Below are positions 1 through 8,159 of a DNA stretch of 64,000 nt, in pieces. The DNA comes from Muribaculaceae bacterium (GTDB taxonomy: Bacteria > Bacteroidota > Bacteroidia > Bacteroidales > Muribaculaceae). The position numbers and the translations under genes were made by a program. The notes beneath the pieces are model-generated. The model had not been told where the DNA came from. It worked only from the letters and a program-made list of their open reading frames with translations, and searched no databases. Position 1 is the first letter of the stretch; the number at the start of each line of letters is the position of its first letter. The DNA lies in assembly GCA_017399915.1 (NCBI GenBank), contig JAFQAS010000065.1, positions 62,001 to 126,000 on the forward strand, in the 5' to 3' direction.

Positions 1-1
1 T

Positions 2-1729
2 ATAATAGCAATACTTTTATTTGTATTGCTAATTCCCTCATTTGGCAATGCTGCCGAAAATTGGGACGAAGCTGCCGCCAAAAGGAAAGCTAATTACATT
101 TATCTTGAAGCGGCTATTCAAAAGGCGACCGAGAAAAGTAGCATATACCAAGACCTAATATCTTACACCTACCGTCTTGACCCATCAAATCTTGAGGTAG
201 GTCATGAAAAAGGCTTATTGGATATGGTTACCGCATTTGATTCTTCTCAAGTAGAGAAAGGATATAAACTAATGGAAAAATATTTCAATAGCAATCCTCA
301 AAGCCTTGAAGCAAACTTCTTATTTGGCAGCGCCACCGAAAAATTAAGATCTACCGACGAAACGATAAAAGTGTGGGAAACTATACATTCACGTTTCCCT
401 AACGAAACCGATGCAAAAATACAATATGCAGTAGCCTTGTCGATGGGAGATTCAGCTCAAATGCGAAAAGCTATTGAACAATACAATGAGGTTGAAAAAA
501 TCACCGGCATAACACAGCCCCTCAGCAAGCACAAAGCGATTATATACTCTAAGCTTAACGACACAATCAACATAATTGCCGAAACCGATAAATTATTGCA
601 ATCCGACCCTCAAAATGCATCAAACATCAACCTAATCGGGAATATATATTTAGTCCTTTTAAATGATTCGGTTAAAGCTCTTGATTACTTCGACAAAGCA
701 TACTCTATCGACCCAACATCGGCCGAGGTTATCACTTCGCGTTTAGCATATTTCATTGATCAAGCCGATGGAACTCCTCTTTTCAATGAATTGGCTCATG
801 TCGTTGAGAATGAAGATGTAGATTTTAATCTAAAAACCAAAATCATCGGCCAGTTCTATTCAAAAGCGATTAGCGACAATGACTCTACAGCTATCCCCCT
901 ATTTGAGAAATTATATTCGCAATTACCTATCACTCACCCCAATGAGCCAAATGCATACCTTGCATATGCAGCCTATTTTGTTTCTCAAAAAGACTATAAA
1001 AATGCAGCTATCCAGCTACATGAGGGATTAGAAATTGACCCCGACAATGCTGAATTAATGTATCAACTCATCAATGCTTGTGCGTTTTCAAATGACAAAT
1101 CGGTTGTCGATTACGCCGTAAATATGGCCACTCAAAAATATCCCAACAACTCTTCTCTCAACTTCATATCGGGGGTTGCATATTCCGTTGTAAACGAACC
1201 TGACTCTGCTATCAAATACCTACGCTTAGTTGTTGATTCTCCCGACTCTCCCAACCCCAGTTTAACAGCATCGGCTTATACCTCTCTTGGCGACACTTAT
1301 GTTTCAATAGAGCAATATGACAGTGCTTATTATTACTACGAAAAAGCGATTGAGCTCACACCCGACAACATCAACACAATCAACAATTATGCTTATTTCC
1401 TTGCCATCAACAAAAGTGATTTGGACAAAGCGGAGGCGATGAGCCGGTATGTGATTGAGAACGAGCCCGAAAATGCAACATATATCGACACATATGCATG
1501 GATTAAATTCTTACAAATAGATTATATTGCCGCCCATTATTGGATTGATAAAGCATTAGCTGCCGGTGGATATAACACATCTGAAATATTGCATCATGCC
1601 GGCGACATCTATTTTATGTGTGGCGATCTCGAAGAGGCTATTCGATTTTGGAATGCCGCATTAGAGCTCGAACCTGAGAATGAATTATTGAAAAAGAAAA
1701 TCAAACATCAAACATTCTTCTACAAATAA
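2..1729 (+). CDS. Exported TPR-repeat protein, 5' end outside the window
   Basis: The frame is open to the left edge. The first codons read as a hydrophobic stretch (IIAILLFVLLIPSFG) followed by an alanine-rich site, so this is the end of a signal peptide whose start codon lies upstream; the TTG at 26 is not the real start. The rest (about 560 residues) is built of tetratricopeptide repeats. Clear helix pairs ending in the usual D/E-P-D/E signature are coded near 670-730, 1000-1060, 1320-1380 and 1630-1690. TPR arrays are protein-interaction scaffolds; no catalytic motif is visible. It lies 9 bases before a DUF4292 lipoprotein gene and an EnvC-like gene, so a periplasmic or outer-membrane envelope role is likely (inference). 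Confidence 0.85.
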   Translation: MIAILLFVLLIPSFGNAAENWDEAAAKRKANYIYLEAAIQKATEKSSIYQDLISYTYRLDPSNLEVGHEKGLLDMVTAFDSSQVEKGYKLMEKYFNSNPQSLEANFLFGSATEKLRSTDETIKVWETIHSRFPNETDAKIQYAVALSMGDSAQMRKAIEQYNEVEKITGITQPLSKHKAIIYSKLNDTINIIAETDKLLQSDPQNASNINLIGNIYLVLLNDSVKALDYFDKAYSIDPTSAEVITSRLAYFIDQADGTPLFNELAHVVENEDVDFNLKTKIIGQFYSKAISDNDSTAIPLFEKLYSQLPITHPNEPNAYLAYAAYFVSQKDYKNAAIQLHEGLEIDPDNAELMYQLINACAFSNDKSVVDYAVNMATQKYPNNSSLNFISGVAYSVVNEPDSAIKYLRLVVDSPDSPNPSLTASAYTSLGDTYVSIEQYDSAYYYYEKAIELTPDNINTINNYAYFLAINKSDLDKAEAMSRYVIENEPENATYIDTYAWIKFLQIDYIAAHYWIDKALAAGGYNTSEILHHAGDIYFMCGDLEEAIRFWNAALELEPENELLKKKIKHQTFFYK

Positions 1730-1738
1730 ACCTCAAGA

Positions 1739-2590
1739 ATGAAACAAATATATATCATAATTTGCCTTTGTGCGGTAGTAGCAATGAGTAGTTGTAGGTC
1801 TTCAAAATCTGCAACTACCACTCCTTCTACAACCTCATCGTCGAATGTCAACATCGAAGAAATTCACTCTAATATAATGCTTTCTTCCAAACTTGACAGC
1901 GTGGGTGCATTATACCACTCATGGAATGATGTTGAACTTCCTGTTGACTTGGAATTAATAAGTCCTAATGAATTTTCCGTTTCAGGACGCGCCACTATGG
2001 TCAAAGACAAAAGCATATATATATCAATTCGTGTTTTTGGATTCGAAGCCGCCAACATATATATCAACAACGACTCAATCCATGCCACCTATAAAATGGG
2101 TAAGATATATATTGCCGACGATGTGAGAAAATTACTTAAAGGATATCCTGTCAATGTAGGCGACCTTCAAAATATATTATTAGGCCGTGCTTTTATTCTT
2201 GGAGATGACACTATTAAAAGCGCAAACGGTATTAGTGTCCTTTCTAAAGGTTCTACATGGGAAGTCACTCCTAAATGCGAAATTGATGGAGTGAAATACT
2301 ATTTCACATTCAACTCTATTGATGACTCTTTAAAACTCCTAACAGTACTTATCAAAGGAGCCAACCCTGTGCTTTGCAACTATAACAATATCGCAGATAG
2401 CGAGATTGGAAAAGTCGCCGAAGAATTAACCATTTCGGCAAATCTAAAGCAACAACTCAAAGCCTCTTTGAAGTGGAATATCAAAAAAGCCAAATGGAAT
2501 ACCGGTGCCACGCCTAAATGGAAAGCTCCTAAAGGCTACAAACGGGTTAATATTGAGGATTTATTAAATGCTTTTAATCAAAAAGGCTAA
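1739..2590 (+). CDS. DUF4292 family lipoprotein
   Basis: A 283-residue protein with a lipoprotein signal: MKQ, a hydrophobic core and SSC at residues 17-19, so Cys19 would be lipidated. The remainder fits the Bacteroidetes DUF4292 family, beta-rich lipoproteins thought to resemble LolA/LolB-type carriers; that functional link is family-level speculation. The C-terminus is Lys/Trp-rich (NIKKAKWNTGATPKWK). Its stop codon shares one base with the start of the next gene (TAATG), which suggests translational coupling with the EnvC-like protein. The TPR, DUF4292 and M23-type order is a common Bacteroidales arrangement. Confidence 0.8.
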   Translation: MKQIYIIICLCAVVAMSSCRSSKSATTTPSTTSSSNVNIEEIHSNIMLSSKLDSVGALYHSWNDVELPVDLELISPNEFSVSGRATMVKDKSIYISIRVFGFEAANIYINNDSIHATYKMGKIYIADDVRKLLKGYPVNVGDLQNILLGRAFILGDDTIKSANGISVLSKGSTWEVTPKCEIDGVKYYFTFNSIDDSLKLLTVLIKGANPVLCNYNNIADSEIGKVAEELTISANLKQQLKASLKWNIKKAKWNTGATPKWKAPKGYKRVNIEDLLNAFNQKG

Positions 2591-3969
2591 TGAGACGTTT
2601 TTTTATAATATTATTAACTATGGTGTCGGTGGGTATAGTTCTTGCCAACAAATCTCAACGTAGCATTAAACAAGAACAGCAACGCACCAACAAAGAAATT
2701 TCGGAAACAACAAAAAAAATCAGCGAGAATAAAAAACAAACTCGTGAGCAAATCAACCTACTCAATCTACTATCAGCCGAGATTCAAGAGAAATCCGACT
2801 CAATTAACTCGCTCAAACAATCGATAGATTCAATTGATGGAACAATGACAGCCCTTAGTGATTCTATCTCTAAAATGGAAGGAAGCCTTGTTTTATTGAA
2901 AAAAAAATATGGCGAAATATTGGTATCGATTCGCAAAACACGCCACACGTCTAACAATGTGGCATTCCTATTTTCGTCAAACACTCTTTCTGAAGCATTC
3001 CGCCGCACAAGATATTTGCGTCAATTTGCTTCTTGGCAAAATGATAAAACAACCGAATTGCAAAATGCAATCACCTCGGTAAACAACGCAAAAAATCATT
3101 TGGTTGCACTACACTCAAATAAAGCGACGTCAATAAAAAAAGTATCTGCCACACAAGCTGCACTACAAAACCACGAAAAGCGTCAATCTCAAATCATTGC
3201 CAATCTTGGTAAGGAACGTGCATCTCTTGAAGCATACTTAAAAGAAAAACAACAAGAAGCTCGTCAACTCGATGCCCAACTCAACAAAATGATTGCTCAG
3301 CAACAAAAAGAGGCTGAAAAGCGTCGTAAAGAAGAAGAAAAAAAGCGTAAAGAGGAAGAAAAGCGCCTTAAAGAGGAGCAGAAAAAAGCTTTAGCCCAAA
3401 AGAAAAAAGAAGAACAACAAAAAAAGAAACAACAAGAAAAACAACAACAAGAAAAACAAGATAAGGCAACTAAACAAGAGTCGGCAACTCCTCAAGAAGA
3501 TATTGCCACTTCTCAACCCGACACGCCTAAGCCTTCGATAGAACAAGGTCCAACTTACGACTTTGAAAGAAACAAGGGTCGCATGCCCTATCCCGTTCTT
3601 GGGAAATACCGCGTAGTGGGCAAATTTGGACGTCAAAAACACCCTCAATTCCCCAATATTCAAACCGACAATAGTGGAATTGATATCGAATTACTTTCAT
3701 CGGGATCGGCTATAGCAATATTTGAAGGAACAGTTTCAGCAATCTTCCGTCAACCGGGATATAACACCATTGTTATGGTGCGCCACGGCGAGTACTTATC
3801 AATATATGCCAATTTATCATCTATTTCGGTAAGAACAGGCGACAAAGTAAAGGCAAATCAAGTGATTGGTACGGTTTACGCTAATCCCGAGGACGACAAC
3901 CGACGAATTATGCACTTCGAGGTTCGCAAAGAAACCACTAAACTAAATCCACAACATTGGGTTAAATAA
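2590..3969 (+). CDS. EnvC-like murein hydrolase activator with degenerate LytM (M23) domain
   Basis: A 459-residue exported protein: signal peptide at 1-19, coiled coil at about 20-130 and 180-230, an extreme Lys/Glu/Gln linker at about 230-305, and a LytM/M23 fold at about 345-459. Active LytM enzymes bind zinc through HxxxD and HxH. Here the first histidine is Asn361 (NSGID, Asp365 kept) and HxH has become I-M-H with only His442 kept. That pattern matches E. coli EnvC, which does not cut peptidoglycan but activates amidases during cell separation. I therefore call it an activator rather than a hydrolase; the residue losses are seen, the role is inferred. It overlaps the preceding lipoprotein gene by one base. 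Confidence 0.82.
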   Translation: MRRFFIILLTMVSVGIVLANKSQRSIKQEQQRTNKEISETTKKISENKKQTREQINLLNLLSAEIQEKSDSINSLKQSIDSIDGTMTALSDSISKMEGSLVLLKKKYGEILVSIRKTRHTSNNVAFLFSSNTLSEAFRRTRYLRQFASWQNDKTTELQNAITSVNNAKNHLVALHSNKATSIKKVSATQAALQNHEKRQSQIIANLGKERASLEAYLKEKQQEARQLDAQLNKMIAQQQKEAEKRRKEEEKKRKEEEKRLKEEQKKALAQKKKEEQQKKKQQEKQQQEKQDKATKQESATPQEDIATSQPDTPKPSIEQGPTYDFERNKGRMPYPVLGKYRVVGKFGRQKHPQFPNIQTDNSGIDIELLSSGSAIAIFEGTVSAIFRQPGYNTIVMVRHGEYLSIYANLSSISVRTGDKVKANQVIGTVYANPEDDNRRIMHFEVRKETTKLNPQHWVK

Positions 3970-3977
3970 CAAACAAA

Positions 3978-5420
3978 ATGGCATCACTCACAAAAAGTAG
4001 CCTTACGGCAGGAGCGCTCAAAGCTCTTGGAATCTTTGGCGGAGTGCAATCAATCAATATTATTTTCTCGATTGTGCGCACAAAGCTAATTGCCGTGTGG
4101 ATTGGTGCTGCCGGAGTGGGACTTTTCGGGATATACAACTCAGCAATAGAGCTACTCTCTATCGTCTTTAATTTAGGAATCAGAGATAGTGCCGTGCGCG
4201 ATATCGCCGCCTCATCTGATAGCTCTAAAAATAGCATTATAATAATTGTACGCCGATGGGCATTGGCGTTAGGGGCAATAGGTCTTATTATAACCGTCCT
4301 ATTCTCTCCATTGCTTAGCAATATCACTTTCGACAATTTTGACCACACATATGCTTTTATAGCTATCGCCTTCATAATATTCCTATCATCAATTCAAAAT
4401 GGGGAGTTGGCAATACTTCAAGGCTCTAAACGGCTTTCTCAATTAGCCAAAGCCTCGGTGTGGGGAGTCGTTGTGGGGGTCATTCTATCTATCCCCATGT
4501 TTTATTTTTGGGGCATTGACAGTGTAATTCCCGCGCTTGTCACATATTCATTGGCAACCACATTGGCGGTTATGACTCAGAGGGTAAATATTAAAAAACC
4601 TCGTCCATACGTATCGGTCAACGACACCTTAAAAAAGGGGCAAAGCTTTATCTACTTAGGAATCTTCCTTACCATATCTACCATTGTCAGCCACCTTGTT
4701 TCGTTCTTATTTATTATATACCTCAACAATGTTGGCGACACCACTATCGTAGGGCACTATCAAGCCGGGTTCACCATCGTAAACCGGTATATGGGTATCA
4801 TTTTCACGGCTATAATTATGGAGTACTACCCTCGTTTGTCGCAAGTGAAAGATTCACAAAATCGCACCTCAACATTCGTATCTCACGAAATTTCAATAAT
4901 GCTATGGGTGCTACTGCCGGCCATTGCATTGTTTGTTGCGTCAAGCGAACTTATCGTAAAGCTCCTTTATTCTTCCGACTTTATCGTAATACTCCCATTT
5001 ATCGTGAGTGCTGTCGTTGGCACTATATTTAGAGCAATATCATGGTGTATGGCCTACGTGATCTTAGCGCGTGGTGATGGCAAAATATACCTCCTCACCG
5101 AATCTACAAGTGCAATAATTTGTATCATTCTCAACATCGTGGCATACAACATTTGGGGTCTTGATGGACTTGGATATGCCTATGCCGTGTGGTATATGAT
5201 TTATGCCTTGATTATTGGAGTCATCTACCACTATCGCTATAAACTAAATTTAGGTAAAGGAATAATCAGGCTATCAATGCTTGCCACATTAATAGCCTTA
5301 ATATGTTCGATAAGTTACACTTTGTGGGGGTGGATTATTCCTGCAATTATTGGAATAGTAATTCTTCCTATTGCGATAAAACGAATACTTCGCAAAAAAG
5401 CCCTACGAGTTCAACACTAA
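3978..5420 (+). CDS. Polysaccharide flippase (Wzx/O-antigen translocase type)
   Basis: A 480-residue polytopic membrane protein with about 12-14 hydrophobic segments spread over its whole length. The N-terminal pattern (GALKALGIFGGVQ, then RTKLIAVWIGAAGVG) is typical of oligosaccharide flippases of the MOP superfamily, related to WzxE. Such proteins move undecaprenyl-linked sugar units across the inner membrane. No glycosyltransferase cluster is adjacent, so it may serve a core glycan or an unlinked surface polysaccharide. It begins 8 bases after the EnvC-like gene and probably ends the operon. Its stop overlaps the stop of dgt on the other strand. Confidence 0.85.
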   Translation: MASLTKSSLTAGALKALGIFGGVQSINIIFSIVRTKLIAVWIGAAGVGLFGIYNSAIELLSIVFNLGIRDSAVRDIAASSDSSKNSIIIIVRRWALALGAIGLIITVLFSPLLSNITFDNFDHTYAFIAIAFIIFLSSIQNGELAILQGSKRLSQLAKASVWGVVVGVILSIPMFYFWGIDSVIPALVTYSLATTLAVMTQRVNIKKPRPYVSVNDTLKKGQSFIYLGIFLTISTIVSHLVSFLFIIYLNNVGDTTIVGHYQAGFTIVNRYMGIIFTAIIMEYYPRLSQVKDSQNRTSTFVSHEISIMLWVLLPAIALFVASSELIVKLLYSSDFIVILPFIVSAVVGTIFRAISWCMAYVILARGDGKIYLLTESTSAIICIILNIVAYNIWGLDGLGYAYAVWYMIYALIIGVIYHYRYKLNLGKGIIRLSMLATLIALICSISYTLWGWIIPAIIGIVILPIAIKRILRKKALRVQH

Positions 5421-6763
5421 ACAGCCGGCAGACTCATACCATTGAGTTTGCGATATAAATCAAGTGCATATACGTCGGTCATTCCCGACACATGGTCAAT
5501 AATTGCCTGAATGCGGCCATAGAATGTGTCGGCATTTATATCATATTGTTGTGGCACTTTCGACAGCAACAAATGTGAATAATTGAGATGAGGATTTGTT
5601 ACCGCATACACAAATTTTCCCAATAAATAAGTAATGATTTGATTACCGGCCAACTCGATATCAACCACATCACTCGCTTTATATATTTTATCCCACGACA
5701 TTTCAGTGCATCGACGATAACCTTCACGTTCGAGCGATGGGATATGGTCAATCAATGAACCTTTAAATGTGCCCGACAGTATTTCATCTTCATGAGCCAC
5801 AAAAGCATCGGCACATCGGCTCACCAAGCGTCCTATCACACACGAGCGCATATACGATACCTTTTCATTGGGGTCATCTACATTCTCCATAACCGATATC
5901 ATATGTTGCTTGCGCTCCTCATCGAAAAATCCCAACAATAGTTCCATAACCTCTTGCGTGGTCAGAATCTTCAACTTGTGAGCATCTTCTATATCCATCA
6001 CCTCGTAACAGATGTCATCGGCGGCCTCAACGATATAAACTAACGGGTGACGCACAAAGGCAATCTCTCCATTGGCTCCATTGCGCGGCAATATACCCAA
6101 TTCGTTGGCAATGCGCTCAAAGTCGTGTTTTTCCGACATAAAAAAGCCAAACTTATTAGCATCTCCCGCCAAGGTTGATTCATAGGGATATTTCACTATC
6201 GATGCCAAAGTGGAATAGGTCATTGCAAATCCACCGGGACGACGTCCTTTAAATTGATGTATCAATAAGCGCAACGAATTGGCATTCCCTTCAAAGTGGA
6301 TTAAATCGGCCCACTCCTCTTTTGAGAAACGATCACGCAACGACACACCTTCTCCTTCTGAAAAGAATGTAGAGATAGCCTTCTCACCCGAATGACCAAA
6401 TGGAGGGTTACCCAAATCATGTGCCAAACAAGCGGCGGCAACGATATCTCCTAAATCATCAAGCTTATTGCTCCATAATTCGGTCGCATACCGTTTTTTC
6501 AGTTCATTGCTCACCTCGTTGGCAAGCGAACGACCCACACATGCCACCTCCATGCTATGTGTCAATCGATTGTGAACAAAGATACTTCCCGGCAAAGGAA
6601 AAACTTGTGTTTTGTTTTGCAATCTACGGAAAGGTGACGAGAACACCAAACGGTCATAATCGCGTTGGAAATCACTACGCGAACCCATCTGTTGTTTATG
6701 ATATTGTTCAAGACCAAAACGCTTATCACAGATAAGACGATCCCAGTGCATTTTTTCTTTCAT
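5417..6763 (-). CDS. dgt: Deoxyguanosinetriphosphate triphosphohydrolase (dGTPase)
   Basis: A 448-residue HD-superfamily enzyme that hydrolyses dGTP to deoxyguanosine and triphosphate, helping control dNTP pools. The metal-binding HD residues are visible: His69 (NRLTHS), His115-Asp116 (CLAHDLGNPPFGH) and an Asp in EAADD near 247-250. The N-terminal FQRDYDRLVFSSPFRRLQ segment is characteristic of the family. Length is usual for the Bacteroidetes form. Its last 4 bases overlap the end of the flippase gene on the opposite strand, leaving no room for a terminator between them. The upstream region to greA is shared as a divergent intergenic space. Confidence 0.95.
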   Translation of the reverse strand: MKEKMHWDRLICDKRFGLEQYHKQQMGSRSDFQRDYDRLVFSSPFRRLQNKTQVFPLPGSIFVHNRLTHSMEVACVGRSLANEVSNELKKRYATELWSNKLDDLGDIVAAACLAHDLGNPPFGHSGEKAISTFFSEGEGVSLRDRFSKEEWADLIHFEGNANSLRLLIHQFKGRRPGGFAMTYSTLASIVKYPYESTLAGDANKFGFFMSEKHDFERIANELGILPRNGANGEIAFVRHPLVYIVEAADDICYEVMDIEDAHKLKILTTQEVMELLLGFFDEERKQHMISVMENVDDPNEKVSYMRSCVIGRLVSRCADAFVAHEDEILSGTFKGSLIDHIPSLEREGYRRCTEMSWDKIYKASDVVDIELAGNQIITYLLGKFVYAVTNPHLNYSHLLLSKVPQQYDINADTFYGRIQAIIDHVSGMTDVYALDLYRKLNGMSLPAV

Positions 6764-6900
6764 GCCTTATTATTTTCTATTATTATCCCACGAATTTACG
6801 AATTATTTACATTAACTCAGCATTATATATGCAATATTTAACAAATTAATTACAAATTAGTTAAACATATCTTTTTTCTCAACAAATTTACCCTCAAAAA

Positions 6901-6931
6901 TTGTTTTATTTAATATTTATGACTACCTTTG
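6901..6931 (+). promoter_or_regulatory. greA promoter (Bacteroidetes -33/-7 type)
   Basis: TTG at 6901-6903 and TACCTTTG at 6924-6931, 20 bases apart, match the Bacteroidetes consensus. The expected start of transcription is about 6937-6940, giving a leader of about 85 bases before greA. Confidence 0.7.
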
Positions 6932-6960
6932 CATCAATAAACAACATTTACCAGACAACA

Positions 6961-7000
6961 AAGGGGTCTCAACTTCAAGCTGAGATTCTTTATTTTTTTA
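6961..7000 (+). terminator. Intrinsic terminator-like hairpin in the greA leader (possible attenuator)
   Basis: Bases 6961-6971 pair with 6981-6991 (11 pairs including three G-U), with two further inner pairs closing a short loop. A run of seven T follows at about 6993-6999. It lies between the greA promoter and the greA start codon, so the promoter would yield a short RNA of about 55-60 bases unless polymerase reads through. No second promoter is visible between the hairpin and greA. Confidence 0.65.
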
Positions 7001-7022
7001 CTTTTAATAAAATTATACCATT

Positions 7023-7493
7023 ATGGCAATCACTTATATGACCAAAGAAGGTTATAAACGTAAAATGGAAGAAATCGCTTATCTCGAATCGGTGAAACGT
7101 CCTGAAATTTCTCGCGCTATCGCCGAAGCTCGCGACAAAGGTGACCTTTCGGAAAACGCCGAATACGATGCGGCTAAAGAAGCGCAAGGCTTGTTGGAAA
7201 TGAAAATCGCCCAACTTAAAGACCTCGTGGCTAACGCTCGTATTATCGACGAAAGTAAACTCAACACCGATGAGGTGCAAATCATGAACAAGGTAAAAAT
7301 TAAAAACCTTGCCAACAACATGACAATGGAATACACTATCGTTGCCGATAGCGAGGCTAACCTCAAAGAGAAAAAACTCGCTTCAAGCACTCCTATCGCT
7401 CAAGGGTTGCTCGGCCACAAACTTGGCGACGTTGTTGAAATCAAAGTGCCTCAAGGACTTGTAAAATTCGAAATCGTAGAAATTTCTTTCTAA
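7023..7493 (+). CDS. greA: Transcription elongation factor GreA
   Basis: A 156-residue protein with the two GreA parts: an N-terminal antiparallel coiled coil (about 1-75) and a C-terminal FKBP-like globular domain. The coiled-coil tip carries the DLSENAEYDAAKE motif with Asp41 and Glu44, the acidic residues that enter the polymerase secondary channel and stimulate cleavage of backtracked RNA. Length matches the family. The gene follows a leader with a terminator-like hairpin, so its own expression may depend on read-through. The HIT-family gene starts 35 bases later and is probably co-transcribed. Confidence 0.97.
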   Translation: MAITYMTKEGYKRKMEEIAYLESVKRPEISRAIAEARDKGDLSENAEYDAAKEAQGLLEMKIAQLKDLVANARIIDESKLNTDEVQIMNKVKIKNLANNMTMEYTIVADSEANLKEKKLASSTPIAQGLLGHKLGDVVEIKVPQGLVKFEIVEISF

Positions 7494-7528
7494 GACTAAA
7501 CATAACCTAACATTAAACCATTATCACC

Positions 7529-7939
7529 ATGTCAACAATTTTCAGTAAAATCGTAGCCGGTGAAATTCCTTGCTACAAAGTTGCCGAAGACGAAAAACAT
7601 TTCGCATTCCTCGACATCAACCCTGTGGCTCCGGGGCACACTCTCGTTATCTCAAAACGCGAAGTTGATTACATTTTCGACCTTAGCGATAGCGAGTATC
7701 TCGAGCTGCAATTATTTGCCAAACGTGTTGCCGAAGCTATGAAACAAGCATTGCCTTGCAAAAGAGTAGGCGTTGCCGTTATGGGATTGGAAGTGCCTCA
7801 CGTACACATTCACCTTATCCCCATCAACGAAGAAGCCGACATGAACTTCTTCAAAGAAAAAGCCGCTCTCTCATCTGACGAGATGACTCAAATCGCTTCT
7901 AAAATAGGCCAAAACCTCCTCCACTCCGAAATCTTCTAA
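7529..7939 (+). CDS. HIT-family nucleotide-binding hydrolase
   Basis: A 136-residue histidine-triad protein. The triad HVHIH lies at residues 91-95 (His91, His93, His95) near the C-terminus, and the N-terminal TIFSKIVAGEIPCYKVAED and NPVAPGHTLVI segments are typical of the HINT branch. These enzymes hydrolyse nucleoside phosphoramidates or dinucleotides; the substrate cannot be told from sequence. It follows greA with 35 bases between them and is closed by a strong hairpin, so greA and this gene form a short operon. Confidence 0.93.
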   Translation: MSTIFSKIVAGEIPCYKVAEDEKHFAFLDINPVAPGHTLVISKREVDYIFDLSDSEYLELQLFAKRVAEAMKQALPCKRVGVAVMGLEVPHVHIHLIPINEEADMNFFKEKAALSSDEMTQIASKIGQNLLHSEIF

Positions 7940-7963
7940 GATTACAACATACCATTATACAAA

Positions 7964-8004
7964 AAGAGCTACAATAGCGAGATGTGCTATTGTAGCTCTT
8001 TTGT
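7964..8004 (+). terminator. Terminator after the greA-HIT operon
   Basis: A perfect 15-pair stem (7964-7978 with 7985-7999) with a 6-base loop is followed by TTGTTT. It ends the + strand operon 24 bases after the HIT stop. Confidence 0.88.
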
Positions 8005-8098
8005 TTATATCCGGCTTACTCAGTGGGGATTTTGATTTCACGGCTTATTCATAATACATGGCAACGAAACCTCTATAAAGATGCATACAATCCGATAT

Positions 8099-8141
8099 AA
8101 AGCAACACCTCCCGGGAGGAATTCCCGGGAGGTGTTGCTTT
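8099..8141 (-). terminator. Terminator after nifJ
   Basis: A perfect GC-rich stem of 19 pairs (8099-8117 with 8123-8141) with loop GGAAT lies just past the nifJ stop. Short T-rich runs flank it on both strands, so it could stop transcription either way between the converging HIT and nifJ genes. Confidence 0.85.
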
Positions 8142-8159
8142 TATATTACAAGTTGATGA

